Source: Phanerodontia chrysosporium (Eukaryota; Basidiomycota; Agaricomycetes; Polyporales; Phanerochaetaceae). Taken from it: a stretch of 64,000 bases of DNA. The translations under genes and the position numbers were made by a program. The notes beneath the pieces are model-generated. The model searched no databases and was not told the origin of the DNA. It was given only the letters and a program-made list of their open reading frames with translations. The stretch lies in NCBI GenBank assembly GCA_001910725.1, contig MJGA01000053.1, positions 1-64,000 of the forward strand, read 5' to 3'. Below are positions 1 to 11,170 of the stretch, in pieces. Position 1 is the first letter of the stretch. Each line of letters begins with the position of its first letter.

Positions 1-152
1 TTTAAACATATAAAATTTTAACTGTATTGGCTAAAAAAATAATATATCTACATTACAAATTTTAAGGTCTGCTTTAATTGCATGCAATTTAAAATATTTA
101 AAGGTAGTTAATTAGAATTAAAATTTAAAACTAAGAATATATTATATATAAA

Positions 153-236
153 GGGCAGGTGATCCGATTGGTAATGGTGGTTCTCTGTAAAAGAATTGGT
201 TTATAGCCGTAAAAGGTTCGATTCCTTTACTGCTCA
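153..236 (+). tRNA. trnY: tRNA-Tyr (GUA)
   Basis: A cloverleaf can be folded: the acceptor strands gggcagg and actgctc pair at six of seven positions, the T arm is aaagg-TTCGATT-ccttt, and the anticodon stem gttct/agaat encloses the loop ctGTAaa. The long variable region is usual for fungal mitochondrial tRNA-Tyr. CCA is not encoded. Confidence 0.88.
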
Positions 237-560
237 TTTAAATATGTCTTTGTCTTAGGTAAAATTATAATAAAGTTATAATTTTGTTAGCCCTAATAAA
301 AATTTTAGTTTTCTGCCGCACGGCCAATCTAAAATTTTTATAACAAACAAAAAAATAAAATAAAAATAAATATAAAATAAATTTTTATTATAATAACCCT
401 TTAGCTAAGCAACCAAGGGTTTAAAGCTTATTACTTCTGTTGCTTTATCATAGAGTCTAGCAAATACTCCTTGTCTTTAGCGGTAAAAATAATTTATCTT
501 TAAATTATTTTTGTTTTACTTACTGAGTACTCATTTTTAACGCTTGGCTTCTTTACAAAA

Positions 561-695
561 TTGCTAACTAATTTAGTAGGCTTATAAAAATTTTATTTTT
601 GGGCCGTACGGCACTAAAATTTTATTAATAAAAAAAAATTTTTATTTAATCTAAAATTTTTGGGCCCTCCCTACGGAGGCAAAGTAGGTAATAAA
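561..695. repeat. Direct repeat, copy 1 (about 135 bp)
   Basis: Nearly identical to 999-1134. It begins ttgctaactaatttagtagg, contains a hairpin around gggccgtacggc and ends after the palindrome-like ccctccctacggagg. Similar modules recur across the window, for instance near 52860-52925. Confidence 0.8.
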
Positions 696-998
696 GTTAT
701 AAATTTTTATAGGCCCTTTTTTTTAATAGTAGGTAGCTGTAACAGATTAAGATTGAATTAGAGTCTGTTGGCTACTTGGCTAGTGTCAAAATACCGAACA
801 ATAGGTCAGCAAATATAAGTGATCGACTTGATAAATAAGTAATCTAACTAACAGTTTAAAGTTGGCAGTTTTCAATTTCAGTATGGGTGTAGCGTTAACT
901 TGAAAATCGTAACCTTGAGTATAGATAGATTTGTTAATCTAATAAATTAACCCTTTTTTTTTTAACAACACATATATATATATTAAAAAAAAAAAAAA

Positions 999-1134
999 TT
1001 GCTAACTAATTTAGTAGGCTTATAAAAATTTTATTTTTGGGCCGTACGGCACTAAAATTTTATTAATAAAAAAAAAAATTTTATTTAATCTAAAATTTTT
1101 GGGCCCTCCCTACGGAGGCAAAGTAGGTAATAAA
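999..1134. repeat. Direct repeat, copy 2 (about 135 bp)
   Basis: Second copy of 561-695; the differences are mainly in the length of A runs. Confidence 0.8.
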
Positions 1135-1597
1135 TTTTGTTTTTTTAAGGGAATCTCAAAGTATAAAAATTTTTTTATATTATTATATAATCTCTCCTTT
1201 CAAATCAACAGACTTTAAAGTAGGTACCGTTAATTCTTTTTAATTCCACGTTCACGTTCTCAATATCTTTTTCATCTTCATATCAATCTAGGTCGTTAAG
1301 GTCATCTGTTTAATGATCAGTTAATTTATAGTATACTAATATCTAAAACCTTACCTTATTTTTTTCCTAAGAATAAGTTTGCTAAAGTATAACTCACTAT
1401 GAGTTAAATAGTCAGAGATCCAAATGGCAAACAGCAATCTGAAGGGTTAGCATACTAGGGAGGTAGATATAAAATTACAAATTTTACTCTTTCTCTTATT
1501 CTAGCTGGTCAGTGCTTCTTGTCTTTGTCTTTGGTAAATTATAATCAAGTTATAATTTTTTATAGTATGGCCGGGCGCCATTTGGGCCTTGTTACTT

Positions 1598-1995
1598 GTA
1601 TCCATTTATGCAGAAATATAAAGTTTTAAAATAATCATTAAATCCTATAACTAGCCTTAATACTTCTAAGCTATGCTTAGGCTAATCAAATTTTGTATCG
1701 GTCTACAAAAGACAAAGATACAAAATGATAAATATTTACAATTGTAAGATTGTAACTATTTACTTTAGCAAGGGCCAAAGGGCAGTAAAGTTAAAAATGA
1801 ATATATTATATTAATTTTTAATCATTTTTTTTTATCTTTGCTTGTATTCCTAGACACAAAATTGTGATCTTGGATCACATTTTTTTAAAGCCATTTTTTA
1901 AGACTATACCTCAGCAAGTCTAAACATTCAAACTAAAAGAGTAGGTAAATAACATTCCTACGTTAGACACTATCACAATAGATAATATTAGGACT
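1598..1995 (+). promoter_or_regulatory. atp9 leader, copy A of a three-copy leader repeat
   Basis: Two blocks here (about 1598-1700 and 1919-1990) recur upstream of ORFs near 49068-49425 and 53100-53523. The last shared segment contains gttagacactatcacaatag just before atp9. In this copy the position that is ATG in the other two is ACG (1960-1962), in frame twelve codons ahead of the atp9 start. The leader probably carries transcription or translation signals for atp9; that role is inferred from position and conservation only. Confidence 0.6.
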
Positions 1996-2217
1996 ATGTT
2001 AGCAGCTGCTAAATATATAGGTGCTGGTTTAGCTTGTTCAGGTTTAATCGGAGCAGGAGCAGGTATTGGAATTATTTTTTCATCATTAATTGCTTCAACA
2101 GCTAGAAACCCTCAAATTAAATCACAATTATTCAGTTATGCAATCTTAGGTTTCGCTTTAGCCGAAGCTACAGGATTATTCTCATTAATGATTGCATTCT
2201 TATTATTATATTCATAA
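1996..2217 (+). CDS. atp9: ATP synthase subunit 9 (subunit c)
   Basis: This 73-residue protein forms the proton-carrying c-ring of the F1Fo ATP synthase in the inner membrane. Two hydrophobic helices flank a polar loop with the conserved ARNP segment near residues 38-41, and the proton-binding acidic residue of the second helix is the Glu in ALAEATGLF. Length is typical of the family. It starts at ATG after a leader that is copied elsewhere in the window, and ends in TAA. It has no intron. A shortened antisense copy of its first 30 codons lies in rnl intron 4. Confidence 0.97.
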   Translation: MLAAAKYIGAGLACSGLIGAGAGIGIIFSSLIASTARNPQIKSQLFSYAILGFALAEATGLFSLMIAFLLLYS

Positions 2218-2654
2218 TTTTGTTAGCCCAAGATGCTAAAGGCTGCTTATACTTAATACCTTTAGCATCCCGCTAATCTCTTAATTAGAAAAATAATAAT
2301 AATAAATATACTGCGTTTTTTTTATTAATATTTAAAGGAAAGATTTTACCTATATTAGTTTAAAAACCTAATATATGTTCTAAATTAGTCTTAAATTAAT
2401 TAAAACAGTTCTTATAAAAAAGCCTAGGCTTAGTACTTAGCTATTTTTATAAGCGCTATAAATCCACAAAGACACTACGGGTTTGCCTCTAAGTGAACGC
2501 AATCGCCACAAAAAACTCACAAAAATTTAATTCTTAATTAAATTAGTTTTTTTTAAGGTCGAAGTTGGTTTAGAAAGCAAATTAGTCTAAAGCAACTCCC
2601 CCTTTTTTAATTTAAAATTTTAATTAATAATAATTATTTAAAAAAACTTAAATA
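2218..2654. other. Spacer between atp9 and trnS
   Basis: A+T-rich spacer. A short inverted repeat right after atp9 (gatgctaaaggc ... taccTTTAGCATCc, about 2231-2272) may serve as a processing or termination hairpin. No gene is recognised. Confidence 0.5.
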
Positions 2655-2735
2655 GGGAAGGTTTACATTGGTAAGTAAAAGTATCTGCTAAATACTGGTT
2701 TAAAGACCATGAAGGTTCGAATCCTTTCCTGCCCG
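2655..2735 (+). tRNA. trnS: tRNA-Ser (GCU)
   Basis: Acceptor gggaagg/cctgccc, T arm gaagg-TTCGAAT-ccttt, anticodon stem agtat/atact around the loop ctGCTaa. The long variable arm is as expected for serine tRNAs. Confidence 0.88.
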
Positions 2736-2999
2736 TAAAAACAAGCACAACAACAAAATAAGAGTGCAGCACAACTTACTTTAGCAATAATTGCAAATAA
2801 ATTAAAATAATTTATATATTAATTTTTTTGCTGTTAATTAAATTTAATTTAATAAAAATTAATTTAAAGAAAAATTAATTTTTTTAATTAATTTTTAGAT
2901 CTTTTCTTTTTAAAATTTAAAGCCTTTTCTTAGAAAAAAAAAAAAAAAAATTTTTAAATTATTAATAAAAAAAAAAAATTTTTTTTAATTACACATAAA
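2736..2999. other. A+T-rich spacer before rnl
   Basis: Almost purely A and T with long runs of each; no gene is seen. Confidence 0.5.
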
Positions 3000-5032
3000 A
3001 GTATCGATGACAATATAGTTTTAACATCATAAAGTAATTTAAAGGGGTTATTAAGGATAACTAGCAAATTTATAAAAAAAGGAGGTTAGTAACCAAAGGC
3101 CACAAAATTAAATTTAAGGCACAAAATGAAATTTTAGTCTTAAATTTAATTAAATCAAATTGTGGCGATCCTAAGGGAAACCTTTATTATTATTACTTCC
3201 TGAAGTAAATCATTTCAGTAAGGAAAGGAAAGGAAATCAACCGAGACTCCGAAAGTAATGGTGAGTGAAATCGGATTAGCCTAAATAATTTTTAAAATTG
3301 AAATCCAAAGAAGGTTCAAAGTCCTGTAGATTTACAAATTATTTTTTTTATTTTAAGCCTAACCATTTTCTTTTTTAAATGATTAATTTTTAATAATTAA
3401 CTTTCGTTTTTAAAAGTTTTTTACAGTCACTACCAAACAACAAATTTGAATGGTAAACAAAACAAAACTTTACAAAAAGTAAAAGTACCTGAGAAACAAA
3501 AAAATGGTCAGAGCCAAATAAAGTTTATAAAGTACGATGAGAGATAACTTGTCGGAAAATAGGGGAACCATCCTCTAAGGCTAAGTAATATAAATTTAGC
3601 GATAGTGAAAAGTACTGTAAAGGAAAGGTTGAAAAAGTATGTTATAGACATAGTGAAATAGACTTGAATTAGTAACTCTATAAGCAGTCGAAATTTATTC
3701 TACAATAAATGACGGCGTACCTTTTGCATAATGGGTCAGCAAGTTAATAGGAGTAGCAAGGTTAAAAGCCCTAGCGAAAGCGACTGGACTAACTAGCAAT
3801 AATATAAAAAACAATTTTATAATATTGTATTTTTATATTAATATAATATAAAAAAGAATAATGCCTTATAGTATAAGTTTAATACATTTAAACCCTCTAT
3901 AAGTTCATTATTTACTAGATATTAGTGTTGGATAAGTTACTTCTATTAGACCCGAAGCCAGGTGATCTTCCCAAGACCAGATTATAATGGATCGAACGGG
4001 TGAATGTTGCATGATTCTCCGAAGAGTTTTGGGAAGCGGTGAAATGCCAATCTGACCTGGTGATAGCTGGTTTTCTACGAAACATATGTAAGTATGACAT
4101 CTATACAAAATTTATGGAGGTACAGCACTGAATTCCAAATAAATTATACTGAACTTTATACCCTTAACAGGGATTAATCTAAAGTAAGGTCTAATCAATA
4201 TTTAGGTTGCGGGGACAAAGAAATCCTACCGATGGAAGAGAATCTCGGAATTACATAAATTGGTGGTAGATATTCAGACTGCTCATGCTAAGTTGAGTAG
4301 TCAAGACGGAAACAGCCGAGAACACGAATCAAGGTCCCAAATGATTATTAAGTGAAAATAAGGCAGTGGCAAGTTGAACACAGCTGTAAAGTGAGCTTAA
4401 ACAAAACTACTTCTGAGCTCAGAAAAAAAAACTAAGCCATATGCAAGAAAGCCCTAAAAATGTTTTGCTGTGTGCCTTTACAAGGTTTAAACAGAAAAAG
4501 TAAACATCAGTATCCTTAGATAAATAGGTACTATGGGTTACTTGCAAGAATTTTAATTCATTCTTCAACGACTAAGCGCTTAGAACTTTTATTTTAAATT
4601 ATTCTCCTTTGCCTTAATAAAAATTTTATATAAAAATTTTATTTAATATAAAATTTTTATTAGTACGGCACTAAAATTTTTATAAGTAATAAAAATTTTA
4701 GATTAATCTAAAATTTTTATAAGCCTATAAATTTTATAGCAAATAAGATAAGTAAGAGTTAAGACATAGTCTAGCAAGTATGAAAATACTTGATTTTTAT
4801 AAGTTTGTAGTGAAAGTAATTACATTCTTGTAAATTATTTAAATTATTTTTGTATACTTTCGTAACATTTAATCTGTAACTAGAAGGTTGTTGGTTCACC
4901 TGGCTAAAGCCCTGTGTCACCGTAGAAGACTAGCCCTCTAAGCTGCGGTTAAAATAGTGAAAACTAATTGTTACTACAAAAATTTTTACAATTTTTTTTT
5001 AATATTTAAACGCTACAAAAACAATAAAATTA

Positions 5033-6080
5033 ATGGACCAAGCCGCAGGTTTTAACCTGTCTCCAGGTTATATAAGTGGTTTAGCTCAAACAGATGGTTC
5101 CTTCTTTTGTTCTGTGGTAATATCCACTAAACATAAGTTCGGACTTCAATTTAGACCTAAATTTACTATAACTGCAGATTTAGATTCAAAGTATGTTTTA
5201 GAAAGTATAGCACAATATTTTGGTTGTGGTAAAGTAAATACAAATCTTAAAACACATAGTGCTGAATATCTAGTTGAAAGAATTGAGGAACTTCAAAATA
5301 TAATAATACCCGGGGCGCCGACCCTAGGCGCTAGGCCTAGGAACGGCTACGGCTGCTACGCAGCAGGAGCTGGCTCCGCCGGCTCATTTCTTAAATTATC
5401 CTGTTTTTTGTGCAAAATTACACGCTTTCAAACTATTTAGTCAAATAGTATCTACTTTAAGTACTAAAGACAATAGAACAATTGAAGGTAGAATTGAACT
5501 ATTAAAAATGGCATTATCTATGAATATTACTACAAATAGATCTAAAGATCGAATAGATTTATTATTTTCTTTATTAGGCGTAAGTGATACTAAAGATATA
5601 GAATTTATAGCTAATACTATAACTGATATTACTTCACCTATTACAGATAATAATATTGCAGGTATTATCGATGGTGATGGTTCATTTTATGTTTCCTTTA
5701 ACAAAGATGGTTCAATTAAAACAGGGTTCAGTATAACTGGAGATAAAGATTCAAGACCTTTATTAGAAGGTATACAAGCAAAATTTAAAGGAATTGGTAG
5801 TATTAAAGAAGGGTCAAAAAATGAATTAGTATATACAATTACAGGTTTAAATCAAATAATAGATGTATTAATACCATTTATTGACAATAATCCTTTATTT
5901 TCTGAACGGGTATCACATTATGACAAATTTAAAACAGTTAGTCTTATCTTAAAGAGTGAACAACCCTTAACGATAAAAAGTAAATTAAAAATAGTTGAAT
6001 TGGCATATGATATGAATAAACAAGGAAAACGCCGAAGTTTGAGTAAAACAGACTATATTAACCTTCTAAAAAAAGACTAG
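5033..6080 (+). pseudogene. LAGLIDADG endonuclease of rnl intron 1, broken by a GC-rich insertion
   Basis: Two LAGLIDADG half-motifs are present: GYISGLAQTDGSF near the start and NIAGIIDGDGSFYV in the second part. Such proteins cut an intronless rnl allele to spread the intron. The first frame reads on to 5311 (ending IIIP). The expected continuation HFLNYPVFCAKLHAF resumes at 5385 in another frame. The 73 bases between them are unusually GC-rich and not a multiple of three, so the frame is lost. The downstream part remains open to 6080 (a 190-codon frame from 5508) and might be translated alone. Apart from the insertion the gene looks fresh, with no other stops. Confidence 0.8.
5312..5384. 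mobile_element. 73-bp GC-rich insertion in an endonuclease gene
   Basis: The block starts ggggcgccgaccctaggcgc and contains nested inverted repeats (ggcgctaggcc, ggctacggctgc, gccggc). It stands out against flanks of roughly 25-30% GC. It sits between a Pro codon and the next expected codon, His. It resembles the GC clusters known from yeast mitochondrial DNA in kind; no sequence identity is claimed. Confidence 0.65.
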
Positions 6081-7685
6081 CTATCTGGTAAGATAGTCAT
6101 TAAGTTAATTATATTAATAATCCCCCCCTTCGTCAGAGCATCGTAGCGGTTTAACGAACTACGAGGTATCATTAATTCATTAAATGCCGTAGCATATAAA
6201 TATTAGAAACAAAGATAGTAAATGGGAAGTAGCTATCTTTTAATGACCGTACAAAGTAACAACGTAACAGCCAGCAGATTGTTGCGCCGAAAATTCAACG
6301 GGTCTAAATAATCAACCGATATCGTGTTGGTTCTGAATAAAACATTTTTTTAATCAGAATCTAGGTAGTAGAACATTCAGTAAACTTAAGATAAAACAGT
6401 GTTTCATTGTTTTTAGGTAACTGAAGAGATAATGCTGACATGAGTAACGTAAAAAGAAGTTATAATACTTCTCGCCGAATACGAAAGGGTTGTAAGGAAA
6501 GGTTAAACCGCCTTATGTAATTGCGGCCTCTAAGGTTCAAAACCAATGTTTTGGCTGATGAGTAAATAGCCTAAAGTCCACTTTAAAAAAATCTATTCCT
6601 CTATGTGAATAGATTTTTGGACCAGGAAAATAAAGCTATTATAACTACCGTACCCTAAACCGACACAGGTTCGTAGGTAGAGAATACTAAGGCGTAGAGC
6701 TAAAAGTTGTTAAGGAACTCGGCAAGTTCTCCTCATAAGTTAGACAATAAGAGGAACCAGTAGAATATATTTATATATGTACTGGTGGCACAGAATCGGA
6801 GGCCCCGACTGTTTACTAAAAACACAATTCAGAGCAATGATTAATATCATAGTATTCTGGATGAAATTTGCTCAATGCCATTAACACAAGAGAGGTGATG
6901 GGATGACTGTTACTAATCGAACGTCTGGTGAATAGCGGTCTTAACTATGAGGATCCTAAGGTAGCAAAATCAGTTGGCCATTAAATGTGGTCCGGTATCA
7001 GTAGTGTAACGATGGTCTCACTGTCTCTACAACTTGCTCAGTGAAATTGAATTACCCGTGAAGATGCGGGTTGCCTCCAGGTGGACGGGAAGACCCTATG
7101 CAGCTTTACTGTTGTTAGTTATCATGTTAATCTAGAACAACCTTGGTCCAAGTGATTAGGGATGTCGATAGACGAAAGGTGGAATACCTCGAGACTAGGG
7201 TTGGGTTAATATTTACCTTATACTTTGCAGGTAGAGGGATAGGTGGCTAACTGGCAGTTTGACTGGGGCGGTCGCTTTTAAAATAGTATCAAAATGCATC
7301 CAATGATTTTAATAGGCCGGAAGGCTACATAATATTATTTCAAATCGTTTTAACGAGTTGTTAAAAATTTAAATAATATCCAGACATAAATAACCCAGCA
7401 AATTCAGGGGTAAATTTATTTACTTTTCTTCAATTTGCTTAAAAAATAAAAATAAAAAGTTATCTTTGATAACTTTTTATTTTCCTGGTAACAGGACTAT
7501 TATTTTTTTCAATTTTTAAAGGTATAGCTAGAAATTTGAATGGAGGTCAATCGGCCAGTGGGAAAGGTCGTAATGGTGCAATGGCTTACAGCATGCCTAA
7601 CTGAAAGACTTAGGAGTCGCACAGATACGTAAGTAGGGCATAGTGACCCCTCGCTATATTATGGGATAGACGGGGATCAATCGAT

Positions 7686-8921
7686 AAAAGTGTTTGATAA
7701 CTTTTCTTGTAATATTTTTAGTGGAATATGTTATTAATGATGATAAGATTAAAACCCCTGCTCCGATTAGATCAGAACAAGCCGTAGGGTCAACGGCCCT
7801 TAGCTTAAATCAAATATAATATATTTATCAGCAGCTACATGTTTGTAGTAATATATAATCGAAATGAAAATAACAATACAAAACAACAAAACATTACAAA
7901 ACAATTTAAATACAGATTTGTTAAACTTATCTTTAAATAAATCCGGTGTGTATCTAATTACTAATTTAGTTAATGGTAAAAAATATATAGGAAGTTCTTC
8001 TGTTTTAAAAAGAAGATATAATGAATATTCAAATCCAGAGTATATTGCTAGAAACTTAAAAAAAGGTAACAGTAAAATATTAAATGCTTTAATAAAATAT
8101 GGTTACCTTAATTTTGAATTTAAAATATTAGAAACTATTGAATTTTTAGATTCTCAAACTAAATCTGAAAGAAGAAAATTACTCTTAGATAGAGAACAAT
8201 ATTATTTGGATGAAATTAAACCAGAATATAATATTAACTTAAAAGCTGGGAGTAATTTAGGAAGAACTTTTTCTGATGAAGTTAGAAACAAAATGAGTTT
8301 AGCAAAATCAGGAAAACCTGGAAACAAAAAAGGTGCAATATTATCTTCTGAATCCAGAGCTTTATTCAGAGAAAACAGCGGAATGGTTAAAGGTGTAAAT
8401 ATGCTAAATGAAAATAATGAAGTATTAGGTTATTTTAAATCTATTCAATTAGCTAGTGAAGCCACAGGAATTTCTAGAATTAGAATAAGTAGATGCGCCA
8501 GAGGCATTAGAAAAGAATTAAGGGAAAATGGAAAAGTATTTAAATTTGAATTTACCGCTAGACCGGGTTAAAAAAATAATTCAAATTTTATCAAACTACA
8601 CTTACTTACATAGTAACTTTTGTCGCTTTAATTAGCAATAATTAAATGATAATTGGGTCAAATTAGAGAAAATCTTTTTAGGGAAATAGAAAGATAACTT
8701 TAAGCGAAGCTGCTATCAACTGAACTTAAATTAGCAATAATGAGTCCGATAGTAGAACGTTCAACGACTAACAGGTGAGTTCAGTTAACAATAACCCTGA
8801 CACGAAAACCCAACAACTATTTAAAGTCTCAAAATCTGGAAATAGTTGATGACATAGTCTAAACTTAATAGTGATATTAATAAAAATTTAGAATAAAGAG
8901 TCTAAATTATCAAAAAAATTG
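7686..8921 (+). other. rnl intron 2 (group I) with GIY-YIG gene
   Basis: The exons cgat (ends 7685) and aaaagttacgctaggg (from 8922) join to a normal LSU sequence, satisfying the U/G border rule. Core strings gttcaacgactaacagg (about 8758) and gatgacatagtct (about 8848) are near the 3' end. Confidence 0.8.
7864..8571 (+). CDS. GIY-YIG homing endonuclease (rnl intron 2)
   Basis: The 235-residue protein starts its nuclease domain with SGVYLITNLVNGKKYIGSSS (residues about 32-51), the GIY...YIG pair, followed by the usual RR and the catalytic Glu region DREQYYLDEI. The middle carries NUMOD-type DNA-binding segments (GRTFSDEVRNKMSLAKSG, then a helix-turn-helix-like FKSIQLASEATGISRIRISR at about 197-216). 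It would cut intronless rnl and promote intron spread. The frame is intact, lies in the intron upstream of the 3' core, and shows no hairpin insertions. Confidence 0.92.
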   Translation: MKITIQNNKTLQNNLNTDLLNLSLNKSGVYLITNLVNGKKYIGSSSVLKRRYNEYSNPEYIARNLKKGNSKILNALIKYGYLNFEFKILETIEFLDSQTKSERRKLLLDREQYYLDEIKPEYNINLKAGSNLGRTFSDEVRNKMSLAKSGKPGNKKGAILSSESRALFRENSGMVKGVNMLNENNEVLGYFKSIQLASEATGISRIRISRCARGIRKELRENGKVFKFEFTARPG

Positions 8922-8990
8922 AAAAGTTACGCTAGGGATAACAGGCTGATAGCTGGGGAGAGTACACATTGTTCCAGCTGTTTGGCACCT

Positions 8991-9533
8991 TGAAAAATTT
9001 AGACTTTAAATTTTAAACAAAAACTTCTAGCAAGTTATAGCAATTTTTTAAAGGGCTCAAATGGTTCAATCTATGAAAGAATATACATTAATAAATATTC
9101 CTTAGAATCTATAAAACCATCTTTAATTCCACATATTCAGGATTCAATGAAAGTAAATTCTGATATAGAATTAAAACAGGACACTTCTGATTTTTTAAGT
9201 GATTCTGTTGCTATAACCGATATAGATATTTTTGACTTATAATTTTAATTTTAAAAGTCATAGCACATCGGGGATTTTTAATAGTTAATATTAAATTAGA
9301 AGTTAGCTATATGTTCTGGGACGCTTAAATAACTCACTAATACTAAAATTAGTTAAAATTTAGTGATTTTAAGTAATCAGCAAGAAATAATTTCTTCAAC
9401 GATCACACGCTAAAGGCCAATTACTAAATAATGTCAAATACTTTCTAAGTATTGGTTAAAAATATGATCTGATATTGCTTACAATATCTTAAAAATATTA
9501 ATAATAATATTAAGAGATGTAAGTGTATAAATG
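8991..9533 (+). other. rnl intron 3 (short group I)
   Basis: Placed between tttggcacct (ends 8990) and cgatgtcgactc (from 9534), adjoining parts of the conserved peptidyl-transferase region. The core is marked by cttcaacgatcacacgct near 9390. A reading stretch at about 9054-9241 (GSIYERIYINKYSLESIKPS and on) ends in a stop; it looks like the tail of an older intron ORF that I cannot assign. Confidence 0.8.
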
Positions 9534-9701
9534 CGATGTCGACTCAACCTATCCTCCTGGGGCAAAAGCTGGGAAGGGTTCGGCTGTTCGCCGATTAAAA
9601 GGTTACGCGAGTTGGGTTTAATAACAAAAATATAGAATATTAAAAAAATTATTTTGATTAGTAATCATAAATTAAATAATTAAGTATGAAATAATTTAAG
9701 C

Positions 9702-9794
9702 TTAAGATGAGAAGATAATTCCAATACCAGCACTAGCTCCGATTAATCTTAAGCAAACTAATCCTGCACTTATGTATTTAGCAGTTGTGATCAT
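9702..9794 (-). pseudogene. Antisense atp9 fragment inside rnl intron 4
   Basis: Read on the minus strand, 31 codons from an ATG at 9794 to a TAA give MITTAKYISAGLVCLRLIGA and on to GIIFSS. This aligns without gaps to the first 30 residues of the atp9 in this window, with 22 identities. It stops where the second helix should begin, so it cannot make subunit 9. It lies directly before the intron's endonuclease gene. Confidence 0.82.
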
Positions 9795-9814
9795 TTTTTA
9801 AGTCTTAAAACAAA

Positions 9815-10480
9815 ATGAAAAACACAACAATGCAACAATACAATAACTTAAATAATAACATTAAAAATAATCCAGTACTACCTGGTGAACTTAAATCTAT
9901 TTTAATAGGAACAATGTTAGGTGATGGGGGACTTTATAGGTCTTCTCCAACTGCGAATGTTAGATTTGAAATGAGTTTTGGAGAAAAGTCTAAAGACTTT
10001 GCATTCCATATGGCTGGTTTATTTAAAGAATTTATGAATAATCCAGTTAAACCTATAGAAATTAAAGGTGTAAATAAAGTTTATACAAATTATAGACTTA
10101 AAACAAAAACTCTAACTGTCTTTAACCAATATTATGAAATGTTTTATACATTTAATCCTTACAACAATAAATATGTAAAAATAGTACCTGAAAATATAAA
10201 TGATTTAATGGATCCTATTGTATTAGCTTATTTGATTCAAGGCGATGGTAATTTTGATAAAGGGAGAAATAGAGTTAGAATATACACCAATAGTTTTACA
10301 AAATTAGAAGTAGAAAATTTAGCAGAAGCTATTAAAACAAGATTAAGTATATATACAGGTGTATTGCATGATAGGAAAGATCAATGGATTCTAACTATCG
10401 GAGCTAATAATTTAGAATTATTAAGAAAAACTGTGAAACCACACTTTCATTCTTCAATGTTATACAGATTAGGTTTATAA
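9815..10480 (+). CDS. LAGLIDADG endonuclease (rnl intron 4)
   Basis: A 221-residue double-motif protein: first motif ILIGTMLGDGGLYRS (about residues 29-43), second motif LAYLIQGDGNFDK (about 138-150), and the C-terminal HFHSSMLYRLGL usual for this subfamily. It should be a homing endonuclease, possibly with maturase activity. The frame is intact from ATG to TAA and lies wholly in the intron. Confidence 0.92.
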   Translation: MKNTTMQQYNNLNNNIKNNPVLPGELKSILIGTMLGDGGLYRSSPTANVRFEMSFGEKSKDFAFHMAGLFKEFMNNPVKPIEIKGVNKVYTNYRLKTKTLTVFNQYYEMFYTFNPYNNKYVKIVPENINDLMDPIVLAYLIQGDGNFDKGRNRVRIYTNSFTKLEVENLAEAIKTRLSIYTGVLHDRKDQWILTIGANNLELLRKTVKPHFHSSMLYRLGL

Positions 10481-11170
10481 TTTTACGCCCTAATAATTTA
10501 TTTAATATTTTATATTATAAATAAGCCCCATCTTATTAATATTTATTAACTAAGATGACAAAATCGGATAAATTGCGAAAAAAACTGTAATTTTAATTAC
10601 AGTTAATTTGCAGCCAATCGTGAAATAGTGAAATAATTCTAATCTTAGATTATTAAAGTTCACGAGGGTTCAACGACTAATAGGTAAGTTTCACTAACAA
10701 AACCTGACACGAACATCCGACATTCTTTAATGAATGATGACATAGTCTGAACAGTAGCGAAAGTTACTGATGTAATGTATAAAGAGTCATTACAATAACA
10801 AAATTGTTAATACGACGTGAGTCAGTATGGTCCCTATCTTCTGGAGGGACAAATAGTAAAAAGGGGGAGACCTTCTAGTACGAAAGGATCAATAGGCTGT
10901 GTTTCTCTAGTGTACCAATTGTTGAAATTCTTAATTTAAGGGTGCAGGTGTGTAATTATTAATCCGTTTTTAAAAAAGAAATTTTTTAAGAGCAATTTAT
11001 AGTTTAACCGGCAAACTTAATTAATTTTAAGTAAGCATAGTTGGGTAGCCACAAACATGATAGATAAGCGCTGAAGGAATCAAAGCAGGAAACTAGCCCC
11101 TAGATACTATCATTAGATAATTTAATGTCTATAGAGCCTATGGCTTTTAGAGATTGGGATTATCTAATAT

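Larger units (their letters stand above)
237..1995. other. Spacer between trnY and atp9, filled with hairpin elements
   Basis: No gene is recognised. The stretch holds many A+T-rich inverted repeats with GC-rich tips built on gggccgtacggc, a direct repeat of about 135 bp (561-695 and 999-1134), and from about 1598 a leader that recurs twice elsewhere in the window. The section 720-960 and 1200-1490 has mixed sequence that I could not assign to a gene or RNA. Confidence 0.6.
4390..6190 (+). other. rnl intron 1 (group I)
   Basis: Conserved LSU sequence is interrupted between the region following aaggtccc and the helix gatag...ctatc near 6209-6235. Group I core strings cttcaacgactaag (4563) and aagacatagtct (4760) lie inside. 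The endonuclease remnant lies downstream of the core, towards the 3' end of the intron. Both borders are uncertain by tens of bases, and I cannot exclude two adjacent introns here. Confidence 0.65.
9618..10806 (+). other. rnl intron 4 (group I) with LAGLIDADG gene
   Basis: Borders: exon gttgggt ends 9617 and exon ttaatacgacgtgagtcag starts 10807, restoring the LSU sequence before the tggtccctatc helix. Core strings ggttcaacgactaatagg (about 10667) and gatgacatagtctgaac (about 10735) are near the end. Confidence 0.82.
3000..11170 (+). rRNA. rnl: Large subunit ribosomal RNA with four group I introns
   Basis: LSU rRNA landmarks occur in order: the 5' domain around 3190-3300 (catttcagtaaggaaagg and aatcaaccgagactcc), gaaacagccgagaacacg with aaggtccc near 4310, aggatcctaaggtagcaaaatc near 6951, ggacgggaagaccctatgcagc near 7083, the peptidyl-transferase loop tagggataacaggctgata near 8933, tttggcacct, ggctgttcgccgatt and the sarcin-ricin loop agtacgaaagga near 10879. 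The exons I infer are about 3000-4389, about 6191-7685, 8922-8990, 9534-9617 and 10807-about 11170. Both outer ends are approximate because they were placed from conserved internal sequence only. Confidence 0.93.

Noticed and set aside
3908..4108. Two overlapping minus-strand frames inside rnl
   Set aside because: They are antisense to conserved LSU rRNA sequence and have no protein-like features.
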